Assembly: GCA_023614405.1 (NCBI GenBank)
Contig: CM042685.1
Location: forward strand, 91,316,684 to 91,380,683
Length of the DNA: 64,000 nucleotides
Direction: 5' to 3'
From: Avena insularis
Lineage: Eukaryota > Streptophyta > Magnoliopsida > Poales > Poaceae
In this document: one piece after another, positions 10,343-22,202 of the stretch
Layout: every line of letters begins with the position of its first letter
Position numbering within the stretch: position 1 is the first letter of the stretch
Position numbers and translations under genes: made by a program
Notes under the pieces: generated by a model
The model's database searches: none
The model's input: only the letters and a program-made list of their open reading frames with translations
What the model was told of the DNA's origin: nothing

Positions 10343-13038
10343 GACTTGGCCCATAGAGCACCACCAGGCACGCAGGAACATATTTGAATGCCGTTGGGAT
10401 GGGGCCCGCGCATCAGCGAGCGAGAGGGGCCAAGGGGTTTGGGTGGATGTGAGCCGTATGATTAATACAGTATGGACGACCCTGTGTCGTCTTCTTCACC
10501 GCGACGTGTGAGGAAGGAGGAAACCCTAGGGGAGGGAGGGGAGGCACAGGGAGCTTACCAGCGAGTAGGAGAGTCAACAAGGAGACGCTAGGGCGACGCA
10601 ACACACTTTAGGGACCTCGGAGATGGGCAGAAGGTGGGGTTTCGACGCTCGAGCTTGGTCACGTGAAGATGGCTGCGGAGAAGCGCTCGGGAGCTCGTCG
10701 GGTACCGCACCTGGGGCATGCATGAGACAGGGAGAGGACAGGGTTAGATAGGGGAGGTCGAGGGGGTATCCTCAAGGTGAAATGCAGAAGGAGAAGCGTT
10801 AGAGGAGGAGGGCTCACGGCCAGATCTGGTCCATGGCCGAGAAGGAGGTCTTCTTCTTCTGGCCAGGACAGAGCAAATGTGAGCGAGCGGATATCAGTGG
10901 TGTTAGGTGGGAGTGGTATGAGCCGAATGGGGGTGAAAATACGGGCAGGGGCGGCCTGTGGCCTATTTAACAAGGGAGAGTGAGGAAGTGGGGGAAATGT
11001 CCCTTTTGTACATGGGTGAGGGGTAGAGCTGGATTGTCTACTGCCAGGTGTGGGAGATGAGGGGTATGTGGTGTACTGGGTCGAGTGGGGGAAGAGACGG
11101 GGTGGTGTGGTTGCTTCAAGTAAATAAATGAGAAATATATGGGCATCTCTCTCCCTCTCTCACTCTCTCCAAGAACTAAGGGCAAAGAGAGGTGTGAGCT
11201 ACAGTGTAGCTCGACTAGGGGAGTGTGGCATTGTGCTGTGCAAGTTTGCAAGTGGTGGGTTGGAGGTTTTGAGTGTTTTTCATAACTGGATTTGCTTAGT
11301 TTGCAAATTGGAGCAAAGCAATGGTTATGATGGAAGTTTATAATCTTGCATTGGAAAAATTGGGTAGATGGTACTGATGTCAAGATAAAAGCAATACATC
11401 ATCCTAGGAATTGTTTGGGAATTTTACCAAGAATATGAGTCCACTTGTTATCCCTCATTCAAAAAGTGCACAAATGATTTATAGAAGCTAATGTGATAAT
11501 TTTACATTAGGTAAAGGTGAGTTTTTGGTGTAAAATGGTTCTAAATACCATATCACACATTGGGTGATTTTATTGGAATTTATTTGGAAGGAAAAGTATA
11601 TTTAGGTTATTATTTCATGTTTCTGCCAGTTAAGAAAAAGGGCAAAAAGAAATAATAAAGGATCTCAAAAATATTTATTTTTGATATGGTAAGGTAGGAT
11701 ATAATATGTAGGCATTAAGTATGCCTTGAGTTGGCAAAGTACTTTGAAGAAAAACCAACTTGCCTTTATAGGAAGGGGTTTGAGGATTTTGCCAAAATGG
11801 AAATTAAATAGTATTAGATTCCAAATAATTATGGGAATTATTTGGAAAATGTTTATATTAAAGGTGGGTGATATAAAATTGAAGTATCTATCATAAACAA
11901 CCTTGGGTATTACAAAACCATATGGATTTTGGAGGAAGACAAGGATTTAGAGGATCTAGGGCATTGGTATTTTTATACCACCTTATCATGGTTGGAGTAG
12001 TGAGCTCATAGCTCACCTTGATACAAGGGATAGATGGAGGGTTAATACCAAGTTGTAAAGAGAATCAAGGCAGCAATAGTTGGGCTTGGATGTATTTGAG
12101 ATGTTCTAGAAGATATGGCAAACTTTGTTAAAAACAGGGCTTCCATAACAGATGAGTCATGATGCCTCATAAACCATGTGGGTTTAAGAACCACAAGGCT
12201 CCAATGGAAACAAGTGAAGGGTGGGTTGATAGAACATGGTTGGTAGGTCAGAACCATGTAGAGGGTTGGTAAAGGGGAGATGACATATGGATGTGAGCCT
12301 CTGCCAAAGTAGGCAAGATGATAAAATTTCCAGAAAAGATTATTATCTTGACTACTAAACAATCATGGATAAGTGGTTCCATGAATGGTTTAGCCAATGG
12401 AAAGAGTCAACTTTGGTAGTTCTAATGATGTACTACAATATGGTTAATATGCATTCTAAAGAATGCACACATATTGGGGTAGAGGAGGTTCCAAAGATTG
12501 AATATAGTTAAAGATTCTAGACTTTGCCAAATTTGGTAGATTTAGCGTTTTACACTAGAATGTGAGAGATGAGGGTTTTGAGATGATGCAAGGTTCCAAT
12601 TCATCATCACGTGTATAATGATTAGGTGTTGAGTGAATGGGAATGATGCATGCTTAGATTTGTTCTTCATTGAGTTGGAAACTATTAGAAGGGGTTACCC
12701 ATTGATCTGAGTAAGGGATGAAAGGGTCACCTTAGTGACTTAAGTTAGGTCTAGATTTGGGTGGTTGATTCGAGATTGGTGATCTCTACTACTAGTTGGA
12801 TCCTGAAGGATGAGCTACTAGATCAGCTCTCTCTAGTTCCTAAGCAATCAAGCTACTACTAAGATTACTATTAATCCTAGCTTGAGGTAAGGGGTATATT
12901 GTCTAATATGCAAATAATTGCATGAACACAAGCAAACAAGTAACCAAAATTGCAACACTTAATAAGAAAAAGTTTTTGCTCTCCCTGATTTTTGCCTTTT
13001 TGACAAAAGATTAGGGTTGCTGAAATTGGGATGTTACA
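10343..13038 (-). repeat. LTR 'P' of a Gypsy family, copy 1, 3'-truncated
   Basis: On the minus strand it starts TGTAACATCCC at 13038 and runs to 10343. It contains a promoter-like TTAAATAGGC near 10968 followed by GC-rich leader sequence. It aligns along its length with 28026-30730; the second copy extends another ~700 bp to 27332. The open frames at 10413, 10659 and 10967 on the minus strand lie in the LTR leader or CT-rich stretches and have no homology I can recognise. Confidence 0.7.
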
Positions 13039-14339
13039 TGGTCGAATGGAAAACTAGGATATTACTCACCAAGTGTCCAAACAACCTAACACTTGGATAT
13101 TAATCACCAAGTCCCCAAAATCCCACCCATTAGCGATAGTACTCACTCCATGGGATTTCAAAAAAAACATTATGTTTGGAAAGAGAGAGGAAGATGCTTC
13201 AGAGGCTTCATCCTTGACATGCTCAAGTGTTCTTTTCCATGAACTCGGCTAATCGATCAGATTGCAATACTCTCGAGAGTTTGTGCACTTTACCCACAAT
13301 CCATGATCAAGTAATTTTACAAACAAGACCATGGCGAGGCTTTCCCTTTGTAGCCCCTCTACCTTCTAGATCCAACCATGCCAAGAATCACCGAATATTG
13401 GTATCCAGGTGAGGTTTCCCACTAAGTACTAGGCTAAGAAAGAGCACATATGTATTGTGGTTGCACTTGAAGCTTCTGAATTCTAAAACATGGCCGTCCT
13501 CCACCAAAATCCACTCGTTGAACCGACAACCATTCCACCCAGAAGAAAACTTAGTTCTATAGTTAGAAAATTTCTTGTCTTTCGAACCCCCCAATGGTAC
13601 TTTATATATATAGCATAGCAAGCAACACTTAGAAAAAACAGGGGTAACCTATTAGGAGGGAAAAATCCTAAGTATAGAGCTACTCATGGCATACTATAAA
13701 ATAATCGCACTTGCAAAATAATACTACAGAAATAGTACCAGATCATCCTAGACATGCACACTACAGAATTTGAAGAAAAAACATGCATAGACAAAACTAC
13801 GAAAAAATATGAACAAGTAGTGTAACTTTCCTTGATCCGATCAGCAATCTACACAACAATACTCCTCGGCGCACTCCGAACAATCTAACGAAACACAAAC
13901 ATAGATCTAATCACAGCTTGCAGAAAAAATGCCATAGAAGTATTATGCATGCATGCAACATGGTAGTATGCAAGGATGGCAATTATTTTGACCAAGATAT
14001 TATTTTAGGTGTTGTTTTAGCTTAGGTTTGTCATAGGTAACAATTTCCCATAGGTTTCAATTATTTTGAATTATTAAAACCTTAGATATACCCATAAAGG
14101 GATTTATCCTTCAAAAAAGCCACGAATTAGATCTGGAAATTCTAAGCAAGATATTCCAACTCTACACAATGGATCTCGTAAATATGAAGCCAACGCGACA
14201 ACAATCAACTAAAATAGAGTTGCGGATAATTTTATATGAATTACATACTCCAATCTAGTGTTTAAAATCTACAAAAATACTACTACAGTAAACTTGCAAT
14301 TTCATTTCAGATCCGTGTTCTACACAATTTTAGGAATCC
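13039..14339 (-). repeat. LTR 'M' of a second Gypsy family, copy 1, distal part
   Basis: It aligns with 30731-31560 and continues, after the inserted element, at 25806. In reverse orientation 13039-13990 is related to the 3' part of the LTR at 14340-17991 (shared 'actctcgagagtttgtgcac' on opposite strands). A 460-bp stretch (about 13203-13663) is absent from copy 2. 14335-14339 (AATCC) is the left target-site duplication of the inserted element. Confidence 0.7.
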
Positions 14340-17300
14340 TGTAACATCCTGAATTTTTCCTAAATTTGGAATGATAAAATAAAATTATTAAGTTGATTGG
14401 ATTGCTTAATCTTTTTGAAATTTTGAATGAAAAGAAACTTTTGTTGTTGATTGATATTTTACTATGCCACAGTAAAAGAAGAGGGTTACTATGACTACCA
14501 AGTTTTGAACAAACCCAAGACAATTGTTTGATTCTCATCCGTGAACCTTCCATTAATACAAGTTCTTAAGTTAAATCACCGTTTGCAAACCCTATTTTGA
14601 AATTACCGAAAATACTCCTACAAGACTACAAACAAGGTATTGTGAACCCATTTGTTCAAATATGAAAAATATTTCTATAAAGTGTCCTATGATGATCTAT
14701 AGAATTTTAGAAAAATTTGGAGACCAGAATCAACTCTTTTGGAGATCATATGAAAAAGATATAAAGTAAATAAGAAAATAGAAAAGGAGAAAAGAATAAA
14801 CAAAAAAAAACTAAACCTAACCGTTAACGGACCAAGCGGCCCATCCCACTCCCTCCTCTCCTCTATTTGCCGCCGCTCCCCACCAGCGAGCACCGCATAG
14901 CGTGGTGAGCTAGCCCAAAGCCAGACCGCAGCAGCCAGCCCGCATACCCCTTCTATTTTTTTTATCTACAGCGGCCGACACCATGGTCCCACATGTCATC
15001 CCCAACCTCCTCCGTGTTCATCCCAAAATCCACCTACCGACGAACTGCCCGAGAAATTCGGCCAACATCGGCCTCAATCCTTGCCCCCTTCTGCACGAAT
15101 CTGCCCCCATATAAATCCTCTAACCCCTGCAGCCTTTTTCCCCTTTCGAAACACCCCAAAAACCCTAGCCCTGAGCCGATTCAGATCTCGCTGACGCTGC
15201 GCCATTGTTGCCCATGGGAGCTCGAGGTAGAGCACAGTCTGGTCCACCCCGTGCCCTCTTCTTTCCCTAGATCCCTTCCTCTTAGAGCACCGCCTCACCC
15301 CATGTTGTTTCCCCATCCGCAGGAACACCATAACAAGCGTAGGAGCTCGCCGGAGTTGGGCCACCTCCCGATGCCACCAACCGCTCGCGGTCGCCCCCTC
15401 AAGAAGCGATCAACGACGAAGAAGACACCATCGACCTCGTAGGGATCCCCCTCACCCCGTAGCCTACCCCCCTATCTCTGGTGACCGCCAGAATCGCCGC
15501 CACCATCGCCACCTGGAACCACACCGCCGCCGGTGACGTCATTGCCGGTGAGGCCAGGAGGCTCCTGTTCGCGACCGTCGGATTCGAGAGGAACGGTGCA
15601 GATTAGAAGCTTTCCCGAACCGGTATCGTCCAACAGATTTGCGCCGCGTGTCCGCACAGTCAACAAGCTCGTCAGCGCGTCGCGTCACCGCTTCGTCATC
15701 GCCAGGTCAGCGGTCAACTGCACAGTCAGCGCGGTCAATTTGTTTAAATAGTTTCGTATTAAAAATAGCCAGAAATTTTCCCAATCTTGTATAGTTCATA
15801 GAAAAAGATTTATAAGGCCAAAAATTGCAAATAATATATCTACGGATTCATAAAATTATGTAGAATATTATAACAAAATTAGATCCTAATTTTACTGTAT
15901 AATTGTATTATAATAATTTAGATGGTTTAATAGACTTTTAGACTAAATAAATCATAATAAATTATTTGTAGATACAAAAAATACAGATAAAGTATATATG
16001 GATTCATAATTTCATATATGACATTAATATACTGTTAGATACAATTTTTGAAATATAAAAATTGTTGTATTAATTTAATTACTTTTAATGGCTATTTAAA
16101 CTATTCAATTCATAATAAATTATTTATAGATCAGAAAAATATAAATAATATATGTATGGATTCACAATTTCTCGTAGAATACAGATCTGGTCTTAGACAT
16201 AATTTTTGACGAAGTAATATTTTAAATGAATTAAACTCCATTAAATGGTCATTAAATCATAGAAAAAGATTTACAACTCCGATTAGGGTGAATCCAATTC
16301 CTACTGGTTTGTATCAATATCCTATATCCACTAAAGCTGGGAACCAAATTTAATTCGATAGTTAGGATAGAATTTTCAACCAAACTATTAAAACCCCATT
16401 ATAGAAATCAACATTTAATGATAAAATACCCTATTGCATTAAGTGATCTCATACATGCATCATATGATATATTAATGTTCATAAAACTAAATATAACCAT
16501 TGTGTCATGTTAAATCATCATGCATGTTTGTGATCATCATTGTTGTATTGTATGTTGCAATGGTTTTGATTGGAATTACTCTATTCTCATGTTAGATTTT
16601 CCGAGAGTGCGATTGTCATGAGAAATACAATCAACACCCATATTATCAACATAAGGCAAGTTACACCACTTGTTCATAATTTTGTCCCAGTTTTGATTCT
16701 ATGCATGTGATCTTCAAAATTCTGTAGTATGCATGTGTAGGATGTTCTAGTAGAATTTTTCCTTAGTATTATTTTGCAAGTGCGATGATTTTGTAGTATG
16801 CCATGAGTAGCTCTATACTTAGGATTTTCCCTCCTAATAGGTTACCCCTGTTTTTGCTTGCTTGCTATGCTATATACACAAAGTACTGTTGGGGTGGTTC
16901 GAAAGACAAAGAATTTTTCTAAGTATAAAGGCTCTCTAGAGCAAACTTTTCTTCTCAAATCCACTTCAAAATAAAACTAAGTTTTCTTCTGGGTGGAATG
17001 GTTGTCGGGTCAACGAGTGAGATTTTGGTGGAGGACGGCCGCCCAGGAATCAAAGAAGTCTGCCATGTTTTAGAATTCAGAAGCTTTCACTGCAACCACA
17101 ATACATTATGGGCTCTGTCTTGGCCTCGTGCTTAGTGGGAAACCTCACCTAGGTACCAACATTTGGAGGTTCTTGCACGGTTGGATCTGGAAGATACAGG
17201 GGCTACTAAGGGAAAGCCTCACCATGGTCTTGTCTGTAAAAGGACTTGATCGTGGATTGTGGGTAAAGTGCACAAACTCTCGAGAGTATTGCAATCTGAT

Positions 17301-17991
17301 TGATCAGCCATGTTCACGGAAACAGAACAACATTGAGCATCTGAAGGATGGAGCCTCTGAAGGATCTTCCTCTCTCTTTTCTAAACAAAAGTTTTTAAAA
17401 CCCCATGGCGTGAGTAATATCGCCAATGGGTGCGAATTTGGGAACTTGGTGTGTAATATCCAAGTGTCGCTTGGTGCGTAATATCCAAGTGTTTGGTTGT
17501 TGGACACTTGGTGCGTAATATCCTCGTGTGCCACTCGACCTTATTTTATCTAAGCAAATGTGTACAAAGTAGGAAAATTTTCTCTCCTTCTCTCTACTTA
17601 AGAAAACTAGCTTTGAGCAAATGAACTCTACAGCCTAAACTAGCCTTGCATGTAGAGATAGTCTTTTCTCTCCTTGGTGTAATTTGCCAATACATTCAAA
17701 GTATTGACCCAACTTCTTGGATGCATGTTTCATGTGCAGAATTTCGGGGATCGTTGAAAGGTGCGCTAGGATCGTGGGTCTTCACTCAACCTGCCTGTGG
17801 CATTGATGGGACTCCAAGTTGTATTTATATCGCTTCTGTTGTAATAATGTAAACTCTGGATTATTTGATTCATGTAATAAAGACTTGTGTTTTACATGAT
17901 ATTTCATCGATTGTGAGTGCTAGCTATTGATCCAGGGACTAGCATGTTAATCGCAGGGACTTAGGATCCTTACCGATCCGAGGTCACTACA
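14340..17991 (+). repeat. 5' LTR of the 14340-25800 Gypsy element
   Basis: This LTR of 3652 bp has a TATA box (TATAAAT, 15110-15116), then a CT-rich leader with 'aaaccctagccctgagccg', where transcription probably starts. The GC-rich segment 14993-15750 gives chance open frames, and the rest is AT-rich. It differs from the 3' LTR by many substitutions and small indels, so the insertion is not recent. Confidence 0.92.
15110..15116 (+). promoter_or_regulatory. LTR TATA box
   Basis: TATAAAT lies upstream of a CT-rich leader with 'aaaccctag', as in grass Pol II promoters. It is repeated at 22972-22978 in the 3' LTR. Confidence 0.6.
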
Positions 17992-17993
17992 GA

Positions 17994-18005
17994 TGGTATC
18001 AGAGC
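17994..18005 (+). promoter_or_regulatory. Primer-binding site, initiator tRNA-Met type
   Basis: TGGTATCAGAGC lies two bases after the 5' LTR and is the canonical complement of the initiator tRNA-Met 3' end. Confidence 0.93.
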
Positions 18006-18597
18006 ATAAGTTGACTGTAGATCGTGACCCTAGACATGGAAAAACCTTAGGACAAATATTTTCTAAGTTATTTCAGAAAACTCTCATACCTCTCATCATC
18101 TACCTTAGGGTTTTAAAATTTCCTAAGTCTCTTCTTTTCAACATTAGATAATGACCACTACACACTTCAAGGAGAAACTTTTCTCAAGATTACCTTTTCA
18201 AAGAAGATCATCTCAATGTTTCGATTAAGTCGGGACTTGAAGACCTCCATGAAAGATGTTCCAAGACTGAAGCTACGAGATTAAAGACTTCAAAGGCCTT
18301 AAGTCAATGTTATTATCTAAAGAACTCGAAAGATTGAAGATTATGAAGAACATGAAGACTATCAAGAGCACGAGGACTTTTGGAGACTCGAAGCCTCGAA
18401 GATTCAAGTGACCTATTAGGAACCAAACCCGAATAAGATTTCGCTAAATATAGATGCGACAAATTGTTTGCTATCTTGTATGGTTTATTGTCATAGCTAA
18501 TGAAAACCTATTTTCTAAATAAAATTTCTTGTATGGGTTATTCTTCTTCTTTCCATATTCCATTCGTTCCTACTCTAAACCTTGGTCAACTCGACGG

Positions 18598-18819
18598 ATG
18601 GACCATATCAATAAGGAGGACAAGGAACTCAACTCCACCAAGCGTAAAAGCCACGCCGATGCAAAGAAGTGGATGCTCCAGGTTGAAGAAAGAATGAAGT
18701 ATGCCAACATTGAAGTCAACAGAATGCTTCACTATGCCACCCAATTCCAAAAGGACGACGCTGCAACCTGGTGGGAGATGCAACACACCATTGATGATCA
18801 TCAAGGGGTGATATCTTAG
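18598..18819 (+). pseudogene. Gag N-terminal fragment (first gag type)
   Basis: The 73-codon frame contains WMLQVEERMKYANIEV and MLHYATQFQKDDAATWWEMQ, a Gag capsid-like start with the usual 'AATWW' tract. It stops at 18817-18819 where a Trp codon would be expected. In the same frame it runs on as EKFKVVLLQSRLVY before joining unrelated sequence. It is separate from the complete-looking Gag at 19225. I read it as a remnant of a different gag whose zinc knuckles may be those at 21774-21956. Confidence 0.6.
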
Positions 18820-19011
18820 GAAAAATTTAAAGTGGTTCTACTTCAATCTCGTCTCGTATACCAAAAATCCAAGAAGCTGCAGGATGAGATAAAGAACCTC
18901 CAAGAGAAGCTTGAAGCCACCACGAAGGAGATGGAGTTGTACAAGACAACCCTAGAGCAGGAAGGCTACTCGTTCGAGGATGAGGAAGAGGAAGGCGTGG
19001 AGGATGTGTAA
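18820..19011 (+). pseudogene. Coiled-coil, acidic-tail ORF fragment fused after the gag remnant
   Basis: Frame-continuous with the previous fragment, this stretch reads KKLQDEIKNLQEKLEATTKE and ends in a Glu/Asp-rich tail with a natural stop at 19009-19011. The heptad-like pattern and acidic tail are unlike the middle of a Gag protein, so it may be a captured C-terminal end of another protein. The sequence after the stop looks like a 3' UTR. I do not recognise the source. Confidence 0.45.
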
Positions 19012-19224
19012 TAGTTGGACCACCTTTAATTCTATAGTAGAACGGTATTCGCGATTGTAATAAATACCAAGACAATTCTGGTTTAGTTAAACTTGGTTGT
19101 TTTATGTGTTAAGTTGTGTTAATGTATCTTGTGTGTCTTGTGTGCTTGGTGTGTTTTCATAAGGGTAGGAGTTTACTACTTAGTCTTTCTGTCTATTTCT
19201 TAAATTTTCTCTCAAACCCCACAG

Positions 19225-20137
19225 ATGCAGCCAAGACGTGCGAACACCGAAATTCCTCCGGAAATAGCACAACTTTTGGCCACTCAGAACCAGCTGATCC
19301 AACTGCTCACTTAGAACATGCAAAACAACAACAACAACCCGCCACAACCGCCACCTCCGCCACCACCTCAACAGGATCGCTTGACTCGGATTTTGAGGTT
19401 GAACCCACCTACCTTCACTAGCAGCGCTGAACCAATCATCGCTGATGACTGGCTACGTACAATCAACAAGAAGATAAACACCGTGCAAGCTGTGGGAGCC
19501 GACAGGGTATGTTATGCCGCACATCAGCTTGAAGGACCTGCTGCAGAATGGTGGGATAACTACCAAGTCACCCACCCGGATATTGATGCTATCACTTGGT
19601 ATCAGTTTGAGTTAGCCTTTCACACTCATCATGTGGCTGCTGGTATCATGACTCTGAAAAGGCGCGAATTTCGCGACCTACACCAGCTGCACCGTTCTGT
19701 CACCGAGTATGGTGAGCTTTTCAACAAGCTAGCCCGTTATGCACCCGATGATGTTTCCACTGATGCCAAGAGACAGGAGGAGTTCTTAAGAGGACTCAAT
19801 GATGAAATATCTATTCAGCTTGTGGCTCAGAAATTTGACAACTTTCAGGAACTCGGATGAGCCATTGTGGTTGAATCCAAAAGGAAGAGCATAGAAAACC
19901 GCAAGAGGAAGTCTAACCTCACAAGCACTCGTCTGCATCAAGCAGCGCAATTCCTCACCACCACCTTATAACAATAATGGCCACAACCATAACGGTCATC
20001 ACCATGGCGGCCACAAACACAATGGGCATAAAAACCGCAATGGGAATGGAAATGGACACAATCATGGCAATGGAAACGGGAAGAAGCCAAATCCGTTTGT
20101 CAAAGCCACGGTGAATCAAGCTCAATTCTATTCCCGC
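19225..20137 (+). pseudogene. gag: Gag (second type) of the Gypsy element
   Basis: An ATG at 19225 opens MQPRRANTEIPPEIAQLLAT. A TAG at 19312-19314 breaks it, and the frame resumes at 19318 with a poly-Asn/poly-Pro linker. The retrotransposon Gag capsid domain follows: ADDWLRTINKK, GPAAEWWDNY and the tract around TLKRREFRDLHQ. A TGA at 19858-19860 ends the open frame. Beyond it a His/Asn/Gly-rich tail leads to KKPNPFVKAT. No CCHC zinc knuckle is present at its C terminus, although members of this lineage normally have one here. The protein would package the element RNA; this copy is non-functional. Confidence 0.85.
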
Positions 20138-20138
20138 A

Positions 20139-20237
20139 GTTGTTCTTTTTGATACTGGTGCATCGCATTCATTCATGTCAAGGGTATTTGTGGATAGAGG
20201 AAAGATACCTACGGAGACTATAAACTTTCCTGGGTAA
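20139..20237 (+). pseudogene. Aspartic protease, N-terminal half with catalytic DTGA
   Basis: The frame reads VVLFDTGASHSFMSR, the retropepsin active-site motif, with the Asp codon at 20151-20153. It stops at about 20237. The C-terminal protease motif '[11 protein letters not shown]' resumes in another frame just before 20375, so the protease is frameshifted. It would cleave the Gag-Pol polyprotein. Confidence 0.85.
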
Positions 20238-20282
20238 GTTCTCTTGGGGGAGAAATAGTGGCAAACTCCGGTTGCTAGGAAT

Positions 20283-21376
20283 TAGAACTAAGGATTGGGA
20301 CACACATCTTTCCCACAAGTCTAGTAGTTCCAGATTCACAAGGATTAGACATAATCTTGGGCATGAATTGGATGACCGAATATGAAGGAGTCATAGATTG
20401 TGCCAAAAGAACTGTCATGCTCACAACACCGGAAGGGAAAATAATTCGTATCAAGTCAAATTTTGCACTTAAGCAAGCCATGGTGAACTCCCTTAAGGGG
20501 ATTAGCTTGGAGGAGGTACCTATTGTAAAGGAATACCCAGATGTCTTCCCAGAGGAGCTACCCGGAATGCCTCCCGATCGTGATATCGAGTTCCTCATTG
20601 ACTTGATGCCTGGCATGGGGCCGATAGCTAAGAGACCATACAAGATGGATGTGGAAGAGTTAAAAGAACTCAAGAAACAGCTTAGGGAACAATTGGACAA
20701 GGGATTCATCCAACCCAGCGCATCATCTTGGGGAGCACCTGTCCTATTTGTGGAAAAGAAGGATAAAACCCAGAGGCTGGTTGTGGACTACCGCTCGTTG
20801 AACGAAGTGACGATTAAGAATAAGTATCCTCTGCCCAACATCAATGACTTGTTTGACCACTTAAAGGGAGCAAGTGTGTTCTCAAAGATCGATCTGCGAT
20901 CAGGCTACTTTCAGCTAAAGATTCGAGAACAGGATGTACCCAAAACAGCTTTCACCACAAGATATGGATTGTATGAGTACACCGTGATGTCCTTTGGTCT
21001 AACCAATGCCCCGGCATACTTCATGACCATGATGAACAAGGTGTTCATGGAATATTTGGACAAGTTTATCGTGGTATTCATAGATGATATACTCATATAC
21101 TCTAAGGATGAGAAGGAACATGAGAAACATTTGCGCCTTATTATGGAGAAACTAAGAGAACACAAGTTGAATGCCAAATTCAGCAAATGCGAATTCTGGT
21201 TAAAGGAAGTGGGATTCCTTGGTCATGTTGTGTCGGCAAAAGGAGTTGCCGTAGATCCTAGTAAGGTAGCTTCCGTGACGGAATGGGACTCACCCAAGAA
21301 TGTGGGAGATATTAGGAGTTTTTTTTGGGCCTCGCGGGATATTACTGGAGGTTCATTGAAAACTTTTCCAAAATAG
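20283..21376 (+). pseudogene. pol: Protease C-terminus and reverse transcriptase
   Basis: One long open frame covers the end of the protease ([18 protein letters not shown]) and a nearly full reverse transcriptase. Typical Gypsy motifs appear in order: [11 protein letters not shown], a [19 protein letters not shown] block, [22 protein letters not shown] and the catalytic [11 protein letters not shown] at about 21078-21110. After the 'GFLGHVVS' thumb/connection motif it is frameshifted in a run of eight T near 21315-21325; the next frame begins GLAGYYWRF. Catalytic Asp residues of the polymerase are all visible, so decay here is limited to the frameshift. It would copy element RNA into DNA. 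Confidence 0.93.
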
Positions 21377-21762
21377 CAAAACCCATGACGGAACTATTGA
21401 AGAAGGAAAAGAAATTCCTATGGACCGAGGCATGTGAAGCAAGTTTTCAAGAGTTGAAGAAACACCTTGTAACGGCGCCGGTTCTGTGTCTGCCTGATAT
21501 CCAAAAGGATTTTCAAGTCTTTTGTGACGCTTCTCGACAAGGGCTTGGAAGTGTATTGATGCAGGATGGGAAAGGGGTATCCTATGCCTCCCGACAACTT
21601 AAGAACCACGAACACAACTACCCCACACATGATTTGGAACTTATGTCTGTGGTTCATGCACTCAAGGTATGGAGACACTACCTCATGGGCAAACATTGTG
21701 ATGTGTTCACAGATCATAAGAGTTTGAAGTACATCTTCATCCAAAAAGGAGGAAGGATCTAA
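21325..21762 (+). pseudogene. RNase H, truncated
   Basis: The frame continues from the reverse transcriptase with [19 protein letters not shown], then RNase H motifs [33 protein letters not shown] and [11 protein letters not shown]. Gypsy RNase H normally runs on into QKELN and then integrase. Here it breaks after FIQK and a stop follows at 21760-21762. No integrase HHCC or DDE motif occurs anywhere in the element. Confidence 0.9.
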
Positions 21763-22010
21763 GCAAAGTCTTATGCTTCCAGTGTCACAATCATGGGCAT
21801 TATGCTGATAATTGTCCAAAACATGTGAATGTAGCTGGAAAGGATAAAAACGACGACGGTAATGGTAATAGATGCAGCAACAAGAAGCCCAAGAAGGATC
21901 CTAGCCAGGTGACATGCTACAAGTGTGGTAAAACAGGGCATTACTCGTCAGATTGTCCTAAAAAAGAAGAATGGAAGTGGCAAAGGAAATGCCAAAGGAA
22001 AGAAGCCTAA
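21750..22010 (+). pseudogene. Two CCHC zinc knuckles in the integrase position
   Basis: In a different frame from RNase H, the sequence encodes CFQCHNHGHYADNC (first Cys codon at 21774) and CYKCGKTGHYSSDC (first Cys codon at 21915). Both are perfect C-X2-C-X4-H-X4-C retroviral-type zinc knuckles that bind RNA at the end of Gag. A KKPNP string follows, as it does after the Gag tail at 20080-20100. Knuckles normally lie upstream of protease, so this order is rearranged. Confidence 0.88.
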
Positions 22011-22186
22011 TCCTTCCATCAAGCTACGACGAATTATGTTAGTGTGAATGGATCTTACAAATCAACAATCCACACCGGACCCATCAGAAGAACCTAACAA
22101 ATACAATCTTTTAAGGGTGGTAGCACCTTAGTGTGAACCAAACCTATTTCTTGCTAGCTTTCTCGAATCTCGAGGACGAGATTCCT
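22011..22186 (+). other. Short 3' untranslated remnant of the Gypsy element
   Basis: There is no sustained open frame. It ends in 'ctcgaggacgagattcc', which in related elements lies just past the pol stop codon. Confidence 0.55.
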
Positions 22187-22202
22187 TTTAAGGGTGGTAG
22201 TC
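22187..22202 (+). promoter_or_regulatory. Polypurine tract region
   Basis: The purine-rich 'ttaagggtggtag' lies immediately before the 3' LTR. It would prime plus-strand DNA synthesis. Confidence 0.75.

Noticed and set aside
14993..15442. 149-codon plus-strand open frame
   Set aside because: It lies wholly in the GC-rich leader of a Gypsy LTR. The second LTR copy does not preserve the frame, and no domain is visible.
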